The notes below the pieces were generated by a model. That model did not search any database. It was not told where the DNA came from and saw only the letters and a list, made by a program, of their open reading frames with translations. A stretch of DNA of 64,000 bases, taken from positions 124,001-188,000 of the forward strand of contig NZ_JOHY01000008.1 of assembly GCF_000721495.1 (NCBI RefSeq), given 5' to 3'. A program made the translations under genes and the position numbers. Shown piece by piece: positions 1 to 8,613 of the stretch. Source of the stretch: Streptomyces sp. NRRL F-5123 (GTDB lineage: Bacteria > Actinomycetota > Actinomycetes > Streptomycetales > Streptomycetaceae). Position 1 is the first letter of the stretch. Each line of letters opens with the position of its first letter.

Positions 1-1
1 G

Positions 2-262
2 GGTCTGTGCGAGCTGGTCCAGCACCTGGCGATGTTCGACTACGTCGCGGTCTCCGGCAGCCTCGAAGGCCGCGTCATCGAGTACGTACCGCATCTGCAC
101 GAGCACTTCGTCGACCCCGCCGCCGTCGAGAACGGCCGCTACGTCGCCCCCACGGCGCCGGGATTCTCGGCCCGTATGGTTCCCGAAACGCTCACGGAGT
201 ACCGCTACCCCGACGGGCCCGTGTGGCAGGCGCGCGCCCAGCGACAGGAGTTCACCCGATGA
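2..262 (+). CDS. L-fuconate dehydratase, C-terminal part (enolase superfamily)
   Basis: Open at the left edge of the window; only the last 86 codons are present. The visible end ([19 protein letters not shown], then a HLHEHFVDP stretch and an APTAPGFSA stretch) is the typical C-terminal capping region of L-fuconate dehydratases of the mandelate racemase branch of the enolase superfamily. Family role: dehydration of L-fuconate to 2-keto-3-deoxy-L-fuconate in the cytosol. The Mg-binding barrel residues lie outside the window, so the assignment rests on the tail plus the neighbours, which supply the other pathway steps. Its stop overlaps the next start (ATGA at 259-262), so the two genes are translationally coupled. 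A related sugar-acid dehydratase such as rhamnonate dehydratase is the main alternative. Confidence 0.85.
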   Translation, partial: GLCELVQHLAMFDYVAVSGSLEGRVIEYVPHLHEHFVDPAAVENGRYVAPTAPGFSARMVPETLTEYRYPDGPVWQARAQRQEFTR

Positions 263-1056
263 CCGACGGCACCACCACTTCCGCACCCCTCCAGGACTTC
301 GCCGGCCTGACCGCCCTGGTCACCGGCGGCGCCTCCGGCATCGGTGCGGCGACCGCCGCCCTGCTCACCGCGCGCGGGGCCCGCGTGGCCGTGCTGGACC
401 GCGACCCGTCCGGCGCCCCCGAGGGCTGCCTGCCGGTCGCCGCCGACGTCACCGACGACGCCGCCGTGCGCGCCGCCGTCGAGGAGGCGGTACGCGAGCT
501 GGGCGGCCTGCACGTCCTGGTGAGCAACGCCGGTATCGGCGCCATCGGCACCGTCGAGGACAACGCGGACGACGAGTGGTCGCGGGTGCTGGACGTCAAC
601 GTCCTCGGCATGGTCCGCACCGCCCGCGCCGCGCTCCCGCACCTGCGCCGGGCGGCCGCCGCACGCCCCGGCACCGCGTCGATCACCCACACCTGCTCCA
701 TAGCCGCGACCGCGGGGCTGCCGCAGCGCGCCGTGTACAGCGCGAGCAAGGGCGCGGTCCTCTCGCTGACACTGGCGATGGCCGCGGACCACGTACGCGA
801 GGGCATACGCGTCAACTGCGTCAATCCCGGGACTGCCGACACCCCGTGGATCGGCCGGCTGCTCGACCAGGCCGGGGACCCCGCCGCCGAGCGCGCCGCC
901 CTCAACGCCCGGCAGCCGATGGGCCGGCTGGTGACCGCCGACGAGGTCGCCGCCGCCATCGCCTACCTGGCGAGCCCCGCGGCCGCCGGTGTCACCGGCA
1001 CCGCCCTGGCCGTGGACGGCGGAATGCAGGGACTGCGGGTGCGCCCCGCCAACTGA
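259..1056 (+). CDS. SDR family oxidoreductase, probable 2-keto-3-deoxy-L-fuconate dehydrogenase
   Basis: A 265-residue classical short-chain dehydrogenase. It has the TGGASGIG cofactor loop near residue 20, the SNAGIG motif near residue 90, a catalytic Ser in a THTCSIAAT stretch and the YSASKGA Tyr/Lys pair. The ATG at 259 overlaps the dehydratase stop by four bases and leads straight into the Rossmann fold, so I prefer it over an upstream extension. In the non-phosphorylating L-fucose route the dehydratase product is oxidised at C4 by an SDR enzyme, which is the inferred role here. The sequence alone shows only an NAD(P)-dependent SDR; the substrate comes from context. Confidence 0.85.
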   Translation: MTDGTTTSAPLQDFAGLTALVTGGASGIGAATAALLTARGARVAVLDRDPSGAPEGCLPVAADVTDDAAVRAAVEEAVRELGGLHVLVSNAGIGAIGTVEDNADDEWSRVLDVNVLGMVRTARAALPHLRRAAAARPGTASITHTCSIAATAGLPQRAVYSASKGAVLSLTLAMAADHVREGIRVNCVNPGTADTPWIGRLLDQAGDPAAERAALNARQPMGRLVTADEVAAAIAYLASPAAAGVTGTALAVDGGMQGLRVRPAN

Positions 1057-1121
1057 CCGGCGCACACCACCGCCGGCCGGAGCACCCCGGCCGGCACCGC
1101 ACCACCGGGCACGACCTCGTA

Positions 1122-1163
1122 CCACCGGCACCACCGCACCACCCACCGGCACCACCGCACCAC
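1122..1163 (+). repeat. 21-bp tandem repeat, two perfect copies
   Basis: A CCACCGGCACCACCGCACCAC unit occurs twice back to back, with a degenerate third copy after it, in the 153-bp gap between the SDR gene and the sugar-binding protein gene. The unit length is a multiple of three, but I see no reading frame here that looks coding. It may be a slippage product in a leader region. Confidence 0.8.
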
Positions 1164-1209
1164 CCGCACCACCCCGAGCCGACACACACCCGAAGGGCAG
1201 AACTCGACG

Positions 1210-2247
1210 ATGAGACTGCGCAAGACGACCGTTGCCGCCCTCACGGCGCTTCTCGCGGTCACCGCGCTCGCCGGCTGCAACAGAGGCAGCGACGACAAGG
1301 CCGGCAGCTCCGGCAAGGTGGGCATCGACCTGCCGCGCTCCGACACCGACTTCTGGAACTCCTACAACAGCTACATAGAGAAGGACCTCAAGAGCGAAGG
1401 CGTCTCCGCCCTGCCCCGCACCAACTCGCAGAACGACATCGGCAAGCTCGTCGCCAACGTCCAGACCTTCACCGACCAGGGTGCCAAGGCCGTCGTGATG
1501 GCCCCGCAGGACACCGGCGCCGTCGCCTCAACGCTGGACAAGCTGGCCGGCAAGAAGATCCCGGTGATCAGCGTCGACACCCGCCCCGACAAGGGCAAGG
1601 TCTACATGGTCGTGCGCGCCGACAACAAGGCGTACGGCTCCAACGCGTGCGAGTACCTGGGCAAGCAGCTCGGGGGCAAGGGCAAGGTCGTCGAGTTCGA
1701 GGGCGCGCTCGACTCCATCAACGGCCGCGACCGCTCCGAGGCGTTCGCGTCCTGCATGAAGAGCAAGTACCCGGGCATCAAGGTCATCGCGCTCGCGACC
1801 GACTGGAAGGGCGAGGTCGCCTCGGCGAAGCTGCAGACCACGCTCGCCTCCGACCCGGACGTCAACGGCATCTACATGCAGGCCGGCGGGGCCTTCCTGC
1901 AGCCGACGCTCGCCCTGCTGGAGCAGAAGCACCTGCTCAAGCCGCCGGGCACGCCGGGCCACATCACGATCATCTCCAACGACGGCATCCCGGACGAGTT
2001 CAAGGCCATCAAGGAGGGGAAGATCGACGCCACGATCTCCCAGCCGGCCGACCTCTACGCCAAGTACGCGCTCTACTACGCCAAGGCCGCGCTCGCCGGG
2101 CAGACCTTCAAGCCCGGCCCGACCGACCACGGCTCCACCATCATCGCCATCCCCAACGGCCTGGAGGACCAGCTCCCGGCGCCGCTGGTGACCAAGGACA
2201 ACGTGGACGACCCGAACCTGTGGGCCAACCAGCTCGGGAAGAGCTGA
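1210..2247 (+). CDS. Sugar ABC transporter substrate-binding lipoprotein (RbsB-like)
   Basis: 345 residues. The N-terminus has positive charges (MRLRK), a hydrophobic stretch and a lipobox ending LAGC near residue 22, so the mature protein is a lipoprotein on the outer face of the membrane. The rest is a type-1 periplasmic-binding-protein fold of the ribose/galactose class, with a DTDFWNSYNSYIEKDLK start of the first lobe and repeated alpha/beta units. It is followed after 6 bp by the ATPase gene and then the permease. Given the flanking fucose enzymes, the inferred ligand is L-fucose or a related deoxyhexose; the sequence does not prove it. An AAGGG ribosome site lies about 12 nt before the ATG. 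Confidence 0.9.
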   Translation: MRLRKTTVAALTALLAVTALAGCNRGSDDKAGSSGKVGIDLPRSDTDFWNSYNSYIEKDLKSEGVSALPRTNSQNDIGKLVANVQTFTDQGAKAVVMAPQDTGAVASTLDKLAGKKIPVISVDTRPDKGKVYMVVRADNKAYGSNACEYLGKQLGGKGKVVEFEGALDSINGRDRSEAFASCMKSKYPGIKVIALATDWKGEVASAKLQTTLASDPDVNGIYMQAGGAFLQPTLALLEQKHLLKPPGTPGHITIISNDGIPDEFKAIKEGKIDATISQPADLYAKYALYYAKAALAGQTFKPGPTDHGSTIIAIPNGLEDQLPAPLVTKDNVDDPNLWANQLGKS

Positions 2248-2253
2248 GCGCGG

Positions 2254-3858
2254 ATGAGCAACGCATCGACGCCCTCCACCCCGTCCACCTCCTCCGCACC
2301 GCCCGCGGTGCACGCCGAGGGCATCGTCATGCGCTTCGGCCCGACCGTGGCGCTGGACCGGGTGGGCATCACCGTGGCGGTCGGCGACTCGCACGCGCTG
2401 GTCGGCCGCAACGGTGCGGGCAAGTCCACGCTGGTGTCGGTGCTGACCGGGCTGCACGCCCCCGACGCGGGCCGGGTCGCCTTCCTCGGCGAACCCGCAC
2501 CCGCCGCCGGGGACACCGCCGCCTGGCAGTCCAAGGTCGCCTGCGTCTACCAGAAGTCCATGGTCGTCCCCGAACTGACGGTCGCCGAGAACCTGTTCCT
2601 CAACCGCTTCGGACGCGGCCGGATCCGCTGGCCGAAGCTGCGCGCCGACGCCGCCGCGCTGCTCGCCGAATACGGCGTGGACGTCGACCCCGCCACCCGC
2701 GCCGCCGACCTCACCGTGGAGCAGAGGCAGTTCGTGGAGATCGCGCGAGCGCTCTCGTTCGGCGCCCGCTTCATCATCCTCGACGAGCCCACCGCGCAGC
2801 TGGACGCGTCCGGCATCGACCGGCTGTTCACCAAGCTGCGCGAACTCCAGCAGCAGGGCGTCGCGTTCCTCTTCATCTCGCACCACCTGCAGGAGGTCTA
2901 CGACCTGTGCAGCACCGTCACGGTCTACCGCGACGCCCGCCACATCCTCACCTCGCCCGTCGCGGAGCTGGGGAAGGCGGACCTCGTGGCGGCGATGACG
3001 GGCGAGGCGGCGCAGGGCGCGACGAACTGGCACGCGGCGTCCGGCCTCGTCAAGGAGGAAGGCGGCAAGGGCCGCGACGGCGCAACCGGCGAAGGCTCCG
3101 GCGGCGAACCCGTGCTGCGCGCCGCGGGACTGGAGCTGGAGGGCGTCTTCGAGCCCATCGACTTCGCGGTGCGGGCCGGCGAGGTCCTGGGCCTGGCCGG
3201 CGCCACCGCGAGCGGCAACACCGCACTCGGCGAGACCCTCGTCGGCCTGCGCAGGGCCACCGGCGGCACCACCGCGGTGGCCGGCACGGTGGTGCGGCCC
3301 GGCAGCGTGCCGCACGCGCTGAACGCCGGGATCGGCTACGTCCCCGAGGACCGGCACCGGCAGGGGCTCGTCCTCGGGCGCAGCGTCGCCGAGAACGCCA
3401 CCCTCACGGTGACCGACCAGCTCGGCCCGTACGGCACCGTGCTGCCCTCGCGGACCCGGAGCTTCGCCCAGCGGATGATCGACTCGCTGGACATCAAGAC
3501 CTCCGGGCCCGCGCAGCCGGTGTCCGACCTGTCGGGCGGCAACCAGCAGAAGGTCGTCATCGCGCGGGCGCTGGCCCGCGACCCGCGGGTGCTGGTGGCG
3601 ATCCGGCCCACCGCGGGCGTCGACGTCAAGTCGAAGGACTCGCTGCTCGGCGTGGTCCGCGGGGTCGCCGAGCGCGGCGACGCGGCCGTCGTCGTCTCCG
3701 ACGAACTCGACGACCTGCGGGTCTGCGACCGGGTGATCGCGCTCTTCCACGGACGGGTGATCGCGGAGTTCGGCAGCGGATGGAGCGACCGGGACCTCGT
3801 CTCGGCGATGGAAGGGCTGCCCGCGGGTGCGGGCGGCGACAAGGGAGCCGAGGAATGA
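2254..3858 (+). CDS. Sugar ABC transporter ATP-binding protein with two NBDs (RbsA/XylG-like)
   Basis: 534 residues with two fused nucleotide-binding domains. The N-terminal domain looks complete: Walker A GRNGAGKST near residue 50, an LTVEQRQ signature and Walker B FIILDEPTAQLD. The C-terminal domain keeps a good LSGGNQQK signature, but its P-loop is GATASGNTAL (no Lys-Ser/Thr) and its Walker B reads VLVAIRPTAGVDV, where the Asp-Glu pair of LDEPT is replaced by Ile-Arg. A weak second P-loop is usual in this family; loss of both acidic residues is more extreme. One composite ATP site should remain active. The gene overlaps the permease start by four bases (ATGA). Confidence 0.9.
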   Translation: MSNASTPSTPSTSSAPPAVHAEGIVMRFGPTVALDRVGITVAVGDSHALVGRNGAGKSTLVSVLTGLHAPDAGRVAFLGEPAPAAGDTAAWQSKVACVYQKSMVVPELTVAENLFLNRFGRGRIRWPKLRADAAALLAEYGVDVDPATRAADLTVEQRQFVEIARALSFGARFIILDEPTAQLDASGIDRLFTKLRELQQQGVAFLFISHHLQEVYDLCSTVTVYRDARHILTSPVAELGKADLVAAMTGEAAQGATNWHAASGLVKEEGGKGRDGATGEGSGGEPVLRAAGLELEGVFEPIDFAVRAGEVLGLAGATASGNTALGETLVGLRRATGGTTAVAGTVVRPGSVPHALNAGIGYVPEDRHRQGLVLGRSVAENATLTVTDQLGPYGTVLPSRTRSFAQRMIDSLDIKTSGPAQPVSDLSGGNQQKVVIARALARDPRVLVAIRPTAGVDVKSKDSLLGVVRGVAERGDAAVVVSDELDDLRVCDRVIALFHGRVIAEFGSGWSDRDLVSAMEGLPAGAGGDKGAEE

Positions 3859-4892
3859 GCGAGACCACCCAGTTGACCGCCGACGCGGCGGTGTCCGGCA
3901 AGACCCGCACCGCGGCGCCGCGCTTCCGGTTCGCCCGCTACCGGGACCTGTCGCTGATACCCGTCATCTTCGTGCTGGGCGTCATCGGCTTCATCGTCTC
4001 GCCGGTCTTCCTGACGTCCGACAACCTGATCGGCGTGCTCCAGCAGAGCAGCGAGCTGAGCCTGCTGGTGCTCGCCGAGGCGATGATCCTGATCTGCGGC
4101 CGGATGGACCTGTCGCTGGAGTCCACCATCGGCGTGGCACCCGTCATCGCGATGTGGCTGGTGATGCCCAGCAGCGGCCCGGCGACCTTCCACGGCATCG
4201 GGCTCTTCCCGACCTGGTCCTCGATCCCGGTGTGCCTGGTGGTCGGCCTGCTGATCGGCGCTGTCAACGGCTTCCTGATCCTGAAACTGCGGGTCAACGG
4301 CTTCATCGCCACGCTCGGCATGCTCACCATGCTGCGCGGCCTCCAGGACGGCGTCGCCCAGGGCAAGTCCATCGTCGCCGTGCCCGCGTCCTTCTCCTAC
4401 CTCGGCAAGGCCGAGTGGATGGGGGCGCCCGCGGCGGTGTGGATCTGCCTGCTGCTGTTCGTCGTTGGCGGCCTCGCGCTCGGCTACCTGCGGCACGGCC
4501 GCGCCCTCTACGCGATCGGCGGCAACACCGAGGCGGCCCGCGCGGCCGGCATCCGGGTCGACCGCATCACCTGGATCGTGCTGGCGCTCGGCGGCCTCGT
4601 CGCCGCCTTCGCCGGCGTGCTCTACACCGGCCACTACGGGGCCATCTCCGCCACCCAGGGCGACGGCTGGATCTTCCAGGTCTTCGCCGCCACCGTCATC
4701 GGCGGGGTCAGCCTCAACGGCGGCCGGGGCACCCTCTTCGGCGCCCTGACCGGCGTCGTCAGCCTGCAACTGGTCGTGAACGTCACCACCCTCGGCGGTG
4801 TGCCGCCGCTGTGGGACAAGTTCCTCTACGGTGCCATCATCATCGTCGCCCTGATCATCTCCCGCTTCGCCAGCGGCGAGAAGCAGGACTGA
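3855..4892 (+). CDS. Sugar ABC transporter permease (RbsC-like)
   Basis: 345 residues, strongly hydrophobic, with about ten membrane segments starting near residue 35. It carries the AEAMILICGRMDLS stretch (family pattern GGIDLS) and, near the C-terminal third, a GGVSLNGGRGT loop typical of the BPD_transp_2 permeases of the ribose/xylose class. The ATG at 3855 overlaps the ATPase stop, so the two are coupled. It forms the membrane channel of the importer encoded with the binding lipoprotein and double ATPase. Only one permease is present, so a homodimer is expected, as in the ribose system. The next gene follows after 69 bp. Confidence 0.9.
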   Translation: MSETTQLTADAAVSGKTRTAAPRFRFARYRDLSLIPVIFVLGVIGFIVSPVFLTSDNLIGVLQQSSELSLLVLAEAMILICGRMDLSLESTIGVAPVIAMWLVMPSSGPATFHGIGLFPTWSSIPVCLVVGLLIGAVNGFLILKLRVNGFIATLGMLTMLRGLQDGVAQGKSIVAVPASFSYLGKAEWMGAPAAVWICLLLFVVGGLALGYLRHGRALYAIGGNTEAARAAGIRVDRITWIVLALGGLVAAFAGVLYTGHYGAISATQGDGWIFQVFAATVIGGVSLNGGRGTLFGALTGVVSLQLVVNVTTLGGVPPLWDKFLYGAIIIVALIISRFASGEKQD

Positions 4893-4961
4893 CACCACCG
4901 TCCCCCCGTCCCCTCCCCCTCCCGGCGCGCAGCCGGCCGGGCCCGCAGAAAGACACCACGT

Positions 4962-5939
4962 ATGCCCCTCCCGGCACTGCCCCGGCTCGGCCTCGGCTGC
5001 GCGCCGCTGGCCAACCTCTACCGCGCCGTCACCGACGAGGAGGCGGCGGCCACCGTGGCCGCCGCCTTCGACGCGGGCCGGCCCGTCACCTACCTCGACA
5101 CCGCCCCGCACTACGGCCTCGGCCGCTCCGAGGAGCGGCTGGGCCGGGCGCTCGCCGGCCGGGACCGCGCCTCGTACGTGCTGTCCACCAAGGTCGGGCG
5201 CAGGCTGCGGGACCTGGCGCCGGGCGAGGAGCCCGACGGCCAGGGCTTCACCGACGTCCCGGCCCGCGCCAGGGTCTGGGACTTCACCGCCGACGGCATC
5301 CGCGCCACGCTGGAGGGCTCGCTGGAGCGGCTCGGCGTGGACGCCGTCGACATCGTCTACCTGCACGACGTCGAGGACCACCTCCCGGAGGTCTACGACA
5401 GCGGTTTCCCCGCCCTCGCGGAACTCCGCGACCAGGGCGTGGTCAAGGCCATCGGCTTCGGCATGAACCTCAGCGGCGTGCTCGCCCGCCTCGTCGCCGA
5501 CCTCGACGTCGACGTGGTGCTGTGCGCGGGCCGCTGGACGCTGCTGGAGCGCACCGCCTACGACGACCTGCTGCCGGTGTGCGAGCGCCGCGGCACCGCC
5601 GTCGTCGTCGGCGGTGTCTACAACTCGGGGCTGCTCGCCGACCCCGGGCCCGGCGCGCACTACAACTACGCTGCCGCGCCGCAGCCGCTCGTCGACCGGG
5701 CGCTCGCCATGGCCCGCGTCTGCGGCGACTTCGGCGTCCCGCTGCGCGCCGCCGCGCTGCGCTACCCCTTCGCGCACCCGAGCGTCGTCTCCGCGCTGGT
5801 CGGCGCGGCGAACGCGGACGAGGTCCGCGACAACGAGGCCATGTTCGGCCACGACATCCCCGACGCGATGTGGCACGCCCTCGTCGGCGAGGGACTGCTC
5901 GACGCGGACGTGCCGCTGCCGCTCACCGCGGGGGAGTGA
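4962..5939 (+). CDS. Aldo/keto reductase, probable L-fucose (D-threo-aldose) 1-dehydrogenase
   Basis: 325 residues of the aldo/keto reductase fold. The catalytic tetrad is visible: Asp and Tyr in the YLDTAPHYG stretch near residues 45-55, Lys in STKVGR and His in YLHDVED. The N-terminus LPRLGLGCAPLANLY resembles D-threo-aldose 1-dehydrogenases, which oxidise L-fucose to the lactone with NAD(P). The neighbours provide the lactonase, dehydratase and next dehydrogenase, so step one of the oxidative fucose route is the best assignment. A pyridoxal or other sugar dehydrogenase of the same subfamily cannot be excluded. The next gene starts two bases after this stop. Confidence 0.85.
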   Translation: MPLPALPRLGLGCAPLANLYRAVTDEEAAATVAAAFDAGRPVTYLDTAPHYGLGRSEERLGRALAGRDRASYVLSTKVGRRLRDLAPGEEPDGQGFTDVPARARVWDFTADGIRATLEGSLERLGVDAVDIVYLHDVEDHLPEVYDSGFPALAELRDQGVVKAIGFGMNLSGVLARLVADLDVDVVLCAGRWTLLERTAYDDLLPVCERRGTAVVVGGVYNSGLLADPGPGAHYNYAAAPQPLVDRALAMARVCGDFGVPLRAAALRYPFAHPSVVSALVGAANADEVRDNEAMFGHDIPDAMWHALVGEGLLDADVPLPLTAGE

Positions 5940-5941
5940 CG

Positions 5942-6796
5942 ATGCCCCAAGCGGTACGCGGGGCGCGGCGGATCGACGCCCACCACCACCTGTGGGACCT
6001 CGACCGGCGCCCGCAGCCCTGGATGACCGGGCCCGAACTCGACCCCATCGCCCGCACGTTCGCCTTCGCCGAGCTGGAACCGCTGCTCGACGGGCACGGT
6101 CTGGACGCCACGGTGGTCGTCCAGTCCAGCTCCTCGCCGGACGAGACCCGCGAACTGCTGGACGCGGCCGCGGGCTCCGGCGGGCGCATCGCGGGCGTCG
6201 TCGGCTGGGCCGACCTCACGGACCCGGCGCTGGGGGACGTCCTGGCCTCGCCGGCCGGGCCGCTGGTCGGGATACGGCACCAGGTCCAGGACGAGGCAGA
6301 CCCGTGGTGGCTCGCCCGCGCGGGCGTCCGCCGGGGCCTCGCCACCGTCGCCGCGGCCGGCCTCGCGTACGACCTGCTCGTGACCCCGCGGGAACTGCCC
6401 GCGGCCCTCGACACGGTGGCCGCGCTGCCCGACCTCCGCTTCGTCCTCGACCACGCGGCCAAGCCGCGTATCGCCTCCGGCGAGTGGGAGCCGTGGGCCA
6501 CGCAGGTGGCCGAACTCGCGGCGCTGCCGAACGTGGTGTGCAAGCTGTCGGGGCTCGTGACCGAGGCGGACCGGTCCGGCTGGGAGCCGGCCGCCCTCCT
6601 GCCGTACGCACGGCACGTGCTGTCCGTATTCGGCCCGGGCCGCGTCATGTTCGGCTCCGACTGGCCGGTCTGCACGCTGGCCGCGTCCTACGGCGACGTG
6701 CTCGCCCTCGCGGCAGAGGCGACCTCTGACCTCTCCCCGGCGGAGTCCGCCGCCGTCTTCGGCGGTACCGCTGCCGAGGTGTACGGGCTGGGCTGA
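5942..6796 (+). CDS. Amidohydrolase family L-fuconolactonase
   Basis: 284 residues. An IDAHHHLWD start gives the HxH metal motif of the amidohydrolase-2 family. Further marks are VVQSSSSPDETRELL, a GVVGWADL strand, an FVLDHAAKP stretch and the C-terminal MFGSDWPVC motif with its catalytic Asp. These match fuconolactone and related sugar-lactone hydrolases, which open L-fucono-1,5-lactone to L-fuconate. The ATG lies two bases past the aldose dehydrogenase stop, so the pair that makes and opens the lactone is co-translated. It ends the forward operon; a strong inverted repeat follows at 6853-6906. Confidence 0.88.
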   Translation: MPQAVRGARRIDAHHHLWDLDRRPQPWMTGPELDPIARTFAFAELEPLLDGHGLDATVVVQSSSSPDETRELLDAAAGSGGRIAGVVGWADLTDPALGDVLASPAGPLVGIRHQVQDEADPWWLARAGVRRGLATVAAAGLAYDLLVTPRELPAALDTVAALPDLRFVLDHAAKPRIASGEWEPWATQVAELAALPNVVCKLSGLVTEADRSGWEPAALLPYARHVLSVFGPGRVMFGSDWPVCTLAASYGDVLALAAEATSDLSPAESAAVFGGTAAEVYGLG

Positions 6797-6852
6797 CGCC
6801 CCGGGCTGCCTCCTGCGGTGGGAGTCGCGATCTTCCCGCCGTCGTGGTCGCG

Positions 6853-6906
6853 CGCGCAGTTCTCCCCCAGGCTCCTCCCGGGCGAAGCCTGGGGGAGAAC
6901 TGCGCG
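6853..6906. terminator. Large inverted repeat between convergent fucose operon and GntR gene
   Basis: Two perfectly complementary 21-nt arms (6853-6873 and 6886-6906, left arm containing GCGCAGTTCTCCCCCAGGCT) flank a 12-nt loop. Lying between converging genes, it can act as a bidirectional terminator, although it has no U-tract. Part of the arm recurs at about 53254, so it is also a member of a dispersed intergenic repeat family. Confidence 0.65.
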
Positions 6907-6962
6907 ACAAGCCGCAGCGGACCGCAAGGTCCCGGCAGTCAGCCGGCCTGGCGGGGCAGGGG

Positions 6963-7634
6963 TCACAGGGTCGAGCGGAGCCACTGCTCGACGGACGCGA
7001 TGTGGACCGTCGCCCAGCTTCGCGCAGCCTCCGCGTCGCGGTCGCGAAGGGCGCCGAGGATCGCGCGGTGTTCCAGGAGCGTACGCGACACCGCGTCCTC
7101 CTGGGTGAGGCCGCGCCAGACGCGGGCGCGGGTCGTGGGGCCGGACAGGCCGTCGAGCAGGGAGCACAGGACGGAGTTGCCGGACGCGGTGACGATCCCG
7201 CGGTGGAACTCCAGGTCGGAAGCGACGAGCTCCTCCACGGAGGGCTGCGCGCCCAGCGCGTCGAGCTTGCCCTGGAGGGCGTCCAGCTCGTCCTCGGGGA
7301 TGCTGATCGCCGCCATCGCGGTGGCCGCGGGCTCCAGGATGCGGCGCACCGCCAGGAATTCGAGCACCGTGTCGTCGCGGTGGAAGTCCACCACGAAGCT
7401 CAGCGCCTCCAGCAGCAGCTGCGGGTCGAGGCTCGTGACGTAGGTGCCGTCGCCCTGCCGGACGTCGAGGATGCGGATGAGGGACAGCGCCCGTACGGCC
7501 TCGCGCAGCGAATTGCGGGAAAGGCCCAGCTCGGCGGCGAGTTCGCTCTCCTTGGGGAGCCGGTCACCGGGCCGCAGCGCTCCGGAGACGATCATCTCCT
7601 TGATCTTCTCGATCGCCTCGTCGGTGACCGCCAT
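6963..7634 (-). CDS. GntR family transcriptional regulator, FCD subfamily
   Basis: 223 residues. The N-terminal winged helix carries PGDRLPKESELAAELGLSRN and SLREAVRAL, which is the classic GntR recognition region, followed by GDGTYV in the wing. The all-helical C-terminal half (residues about 85-215) is an FCD ligand-binding domain with an EFHRGIVTASGN stretch containing its typical metal-site His. A GGGAGG ribosome site precedes the ATG by about 7 nt. FCD regulators often control sugar-acid catabolism, and it converges on the fucose operon. The inference is that it represses that operon in response to a pathway intermediate; no clear operator is visible inside the window. Confidence 0.88.
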   Translation of the reverse strand: MAVTDEAIEKIKEMIVSGALRPGDRLPKESELAAELGLSRNSLREAVRALSLIRILDVRQGDGTYVTSLDPQLLLEALSFVVDFHRDDTVLEFLAVRRILEPAATAMAAISIPEDELDALQGKLDALGAQPSVEELVASDLEFHRGIVTASGNSVLCSLLDGLSGPTTRARVWRGLTQEDAVSRTLLEHRAILGALRDRDAEAARSWATVHIASVEQWLRSTL

Positions 7635-7735
7635 CCCGCGCCCTCCCCTTGCTTCAGGCCCGCAGCGCCGCCAGACCTCCGATGTATATCCTCATTATGT
7701 GCCCGGAGGGCCCGAACACCTAACGAAACCGGGAT

Positions 7736-8533
7736 TCACGCCTCCGCGTATCTGCCCGGCGGTGCCCCCACCGCGGCGGCGAAGTCCCGCGTGAGGTGGG
7801 CCTGGTCGGCGTAGCCGAGGTCCGCGGCGAGCGCGGCCCAGTCGATCCCGGCGCCCGAGTCGGCGCGGGCGGCGGCCTCGTGCAGCCGGGCCCGGCGCAG
7901 CACCCACTTGGGCGAGGCGCCCACGTAGTCGGCGAAGAGCCGCTGCAGCCGCCGTACGGGCATGTCCAGCTCCCGGGCCAGCGCGTCCACCCGGAAGAGC
8001 TGGGGGCTCGCGGTGATCCGCTCGACGAGCGCGGCGACCTCGGCGGTACGCGGGTCGGGCGGCCCCGCGGGAAGCCGCCCGAGCAGGAAGCGGTCGGTGA
8101 GCGCGGCCATCTCCGCGAGGTCGTCCAGCGCCAGGACCCGCTGCCCGGTCACCTCGGCCCCGGCGCCGAAGAAGGGTGCGGCGGGCACCGCGCGGTCGGC
8201 CAGCGCGGCCACCGGCTCGGTGCAGAAGGCACGGAAGGCCCCGGGCCGGAATTTGACCCCGAACGCCTGTCCCCGGCCGGCCAGCCGCCGTACGTAGACC
8301 TCCCGCTGCACCCCGTAGACGAGCGGCCCGGCGTCCTCGAAGACCAGGTGCACGTTGGGGTGCGCGAGCACCTTCTGCTCGTACGGGTCGCGGCCGCGCA
8401 GATCCCAGCGGGGGTTCCAGTAGAAGTCCACGAGCGCGGCCAGGCCGGGCGCGGGCGGGTGCGTCCGCACCTGGAGGAATTCCGCGGCCGTCTCCGGCCG
8501 CAGCACCCCGCGGTGGAAGCCGTGCCTGCTCAT
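7736..8533 (-). CDS. AraC family transcriptional regulator
   Basis: 265 residues from the ATG at 8533 (MSRHGFHRG). A longer open frame exists upstream but crosses the intergenic region. The C-terminal third has the two helix-turn-helix units of AraC proteins: FRVDALARELDMPVRRLQRLF and then WAALAADLGYADQAHLTRDF. The N-terminal 160 residues contain a PNVHLVFEDAG strand region and VKFRPGAFRAF, as in the domain fused to many actinobacterial AraC regulators. It is transcribed divergently from the DinB-like gene at 8614 with an 80-bp spacer. Regulation of that pair is a reasonable guess from the arrangement. Confidence 0.88.
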   Translation of the reverse strand: MSRHGFHRGVLRPETAAEFLQVRTHPPAPGLAALVDFYWNPRWDLRGRDPYEQKVLAHPNVHLVFEDAGPLVYGVQREVYVRRLAGRGQAFGVKFRPGAFRAFCTEPVAALADRAVPAAPFFGAGAEVTGQRVLALDDLAEMAALTDRFLLGRLPAGPPDPRTAEVAALVERITASPQLFRVDALARELDMPVRRLQRLFADYVGASPKWVLRRARLHEAAARADSGAGIDWAALAADLGYADQAHLTRDFAAAVGAPPGRYAEA

Positions 8534-8600
8534 GGGCCCCAGCCTATGCGGTGTCGCGTCGGTGTCGTGTTTTTTCAATACCGGCCGCGGCGGGCCGCCG

Positions 8601-8606
8601 TAGCGT
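8601..8606 (+). promoter_or_regulatory. Candidate -10 element (TAGCGT) close to a start codon
   Basis: TAGCGT ends 7 nt before the ATG at 8614. Transcription would begin at or next to the start codon, giving a leaderless mRNA. I cannot define a good -35 box. Confidence 0.45.
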
Positions 8607-8613
8607 CGGGGAC

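Noticed and set aside
576..4892. A 1438-residue forward open frame overlapping the fucose genes, and similar very long frames elsewhere (for example 11730-16205 before the true metH start, or 22325-25474 reverse)
   Set aside because: They are shadow or extended frames caused by the high G+C content: Arg/Pro/Ala-rich translations without domains, overlapping well-recognised genes. The true genes were kept with starts chosen by ribosome sites and family alignments.
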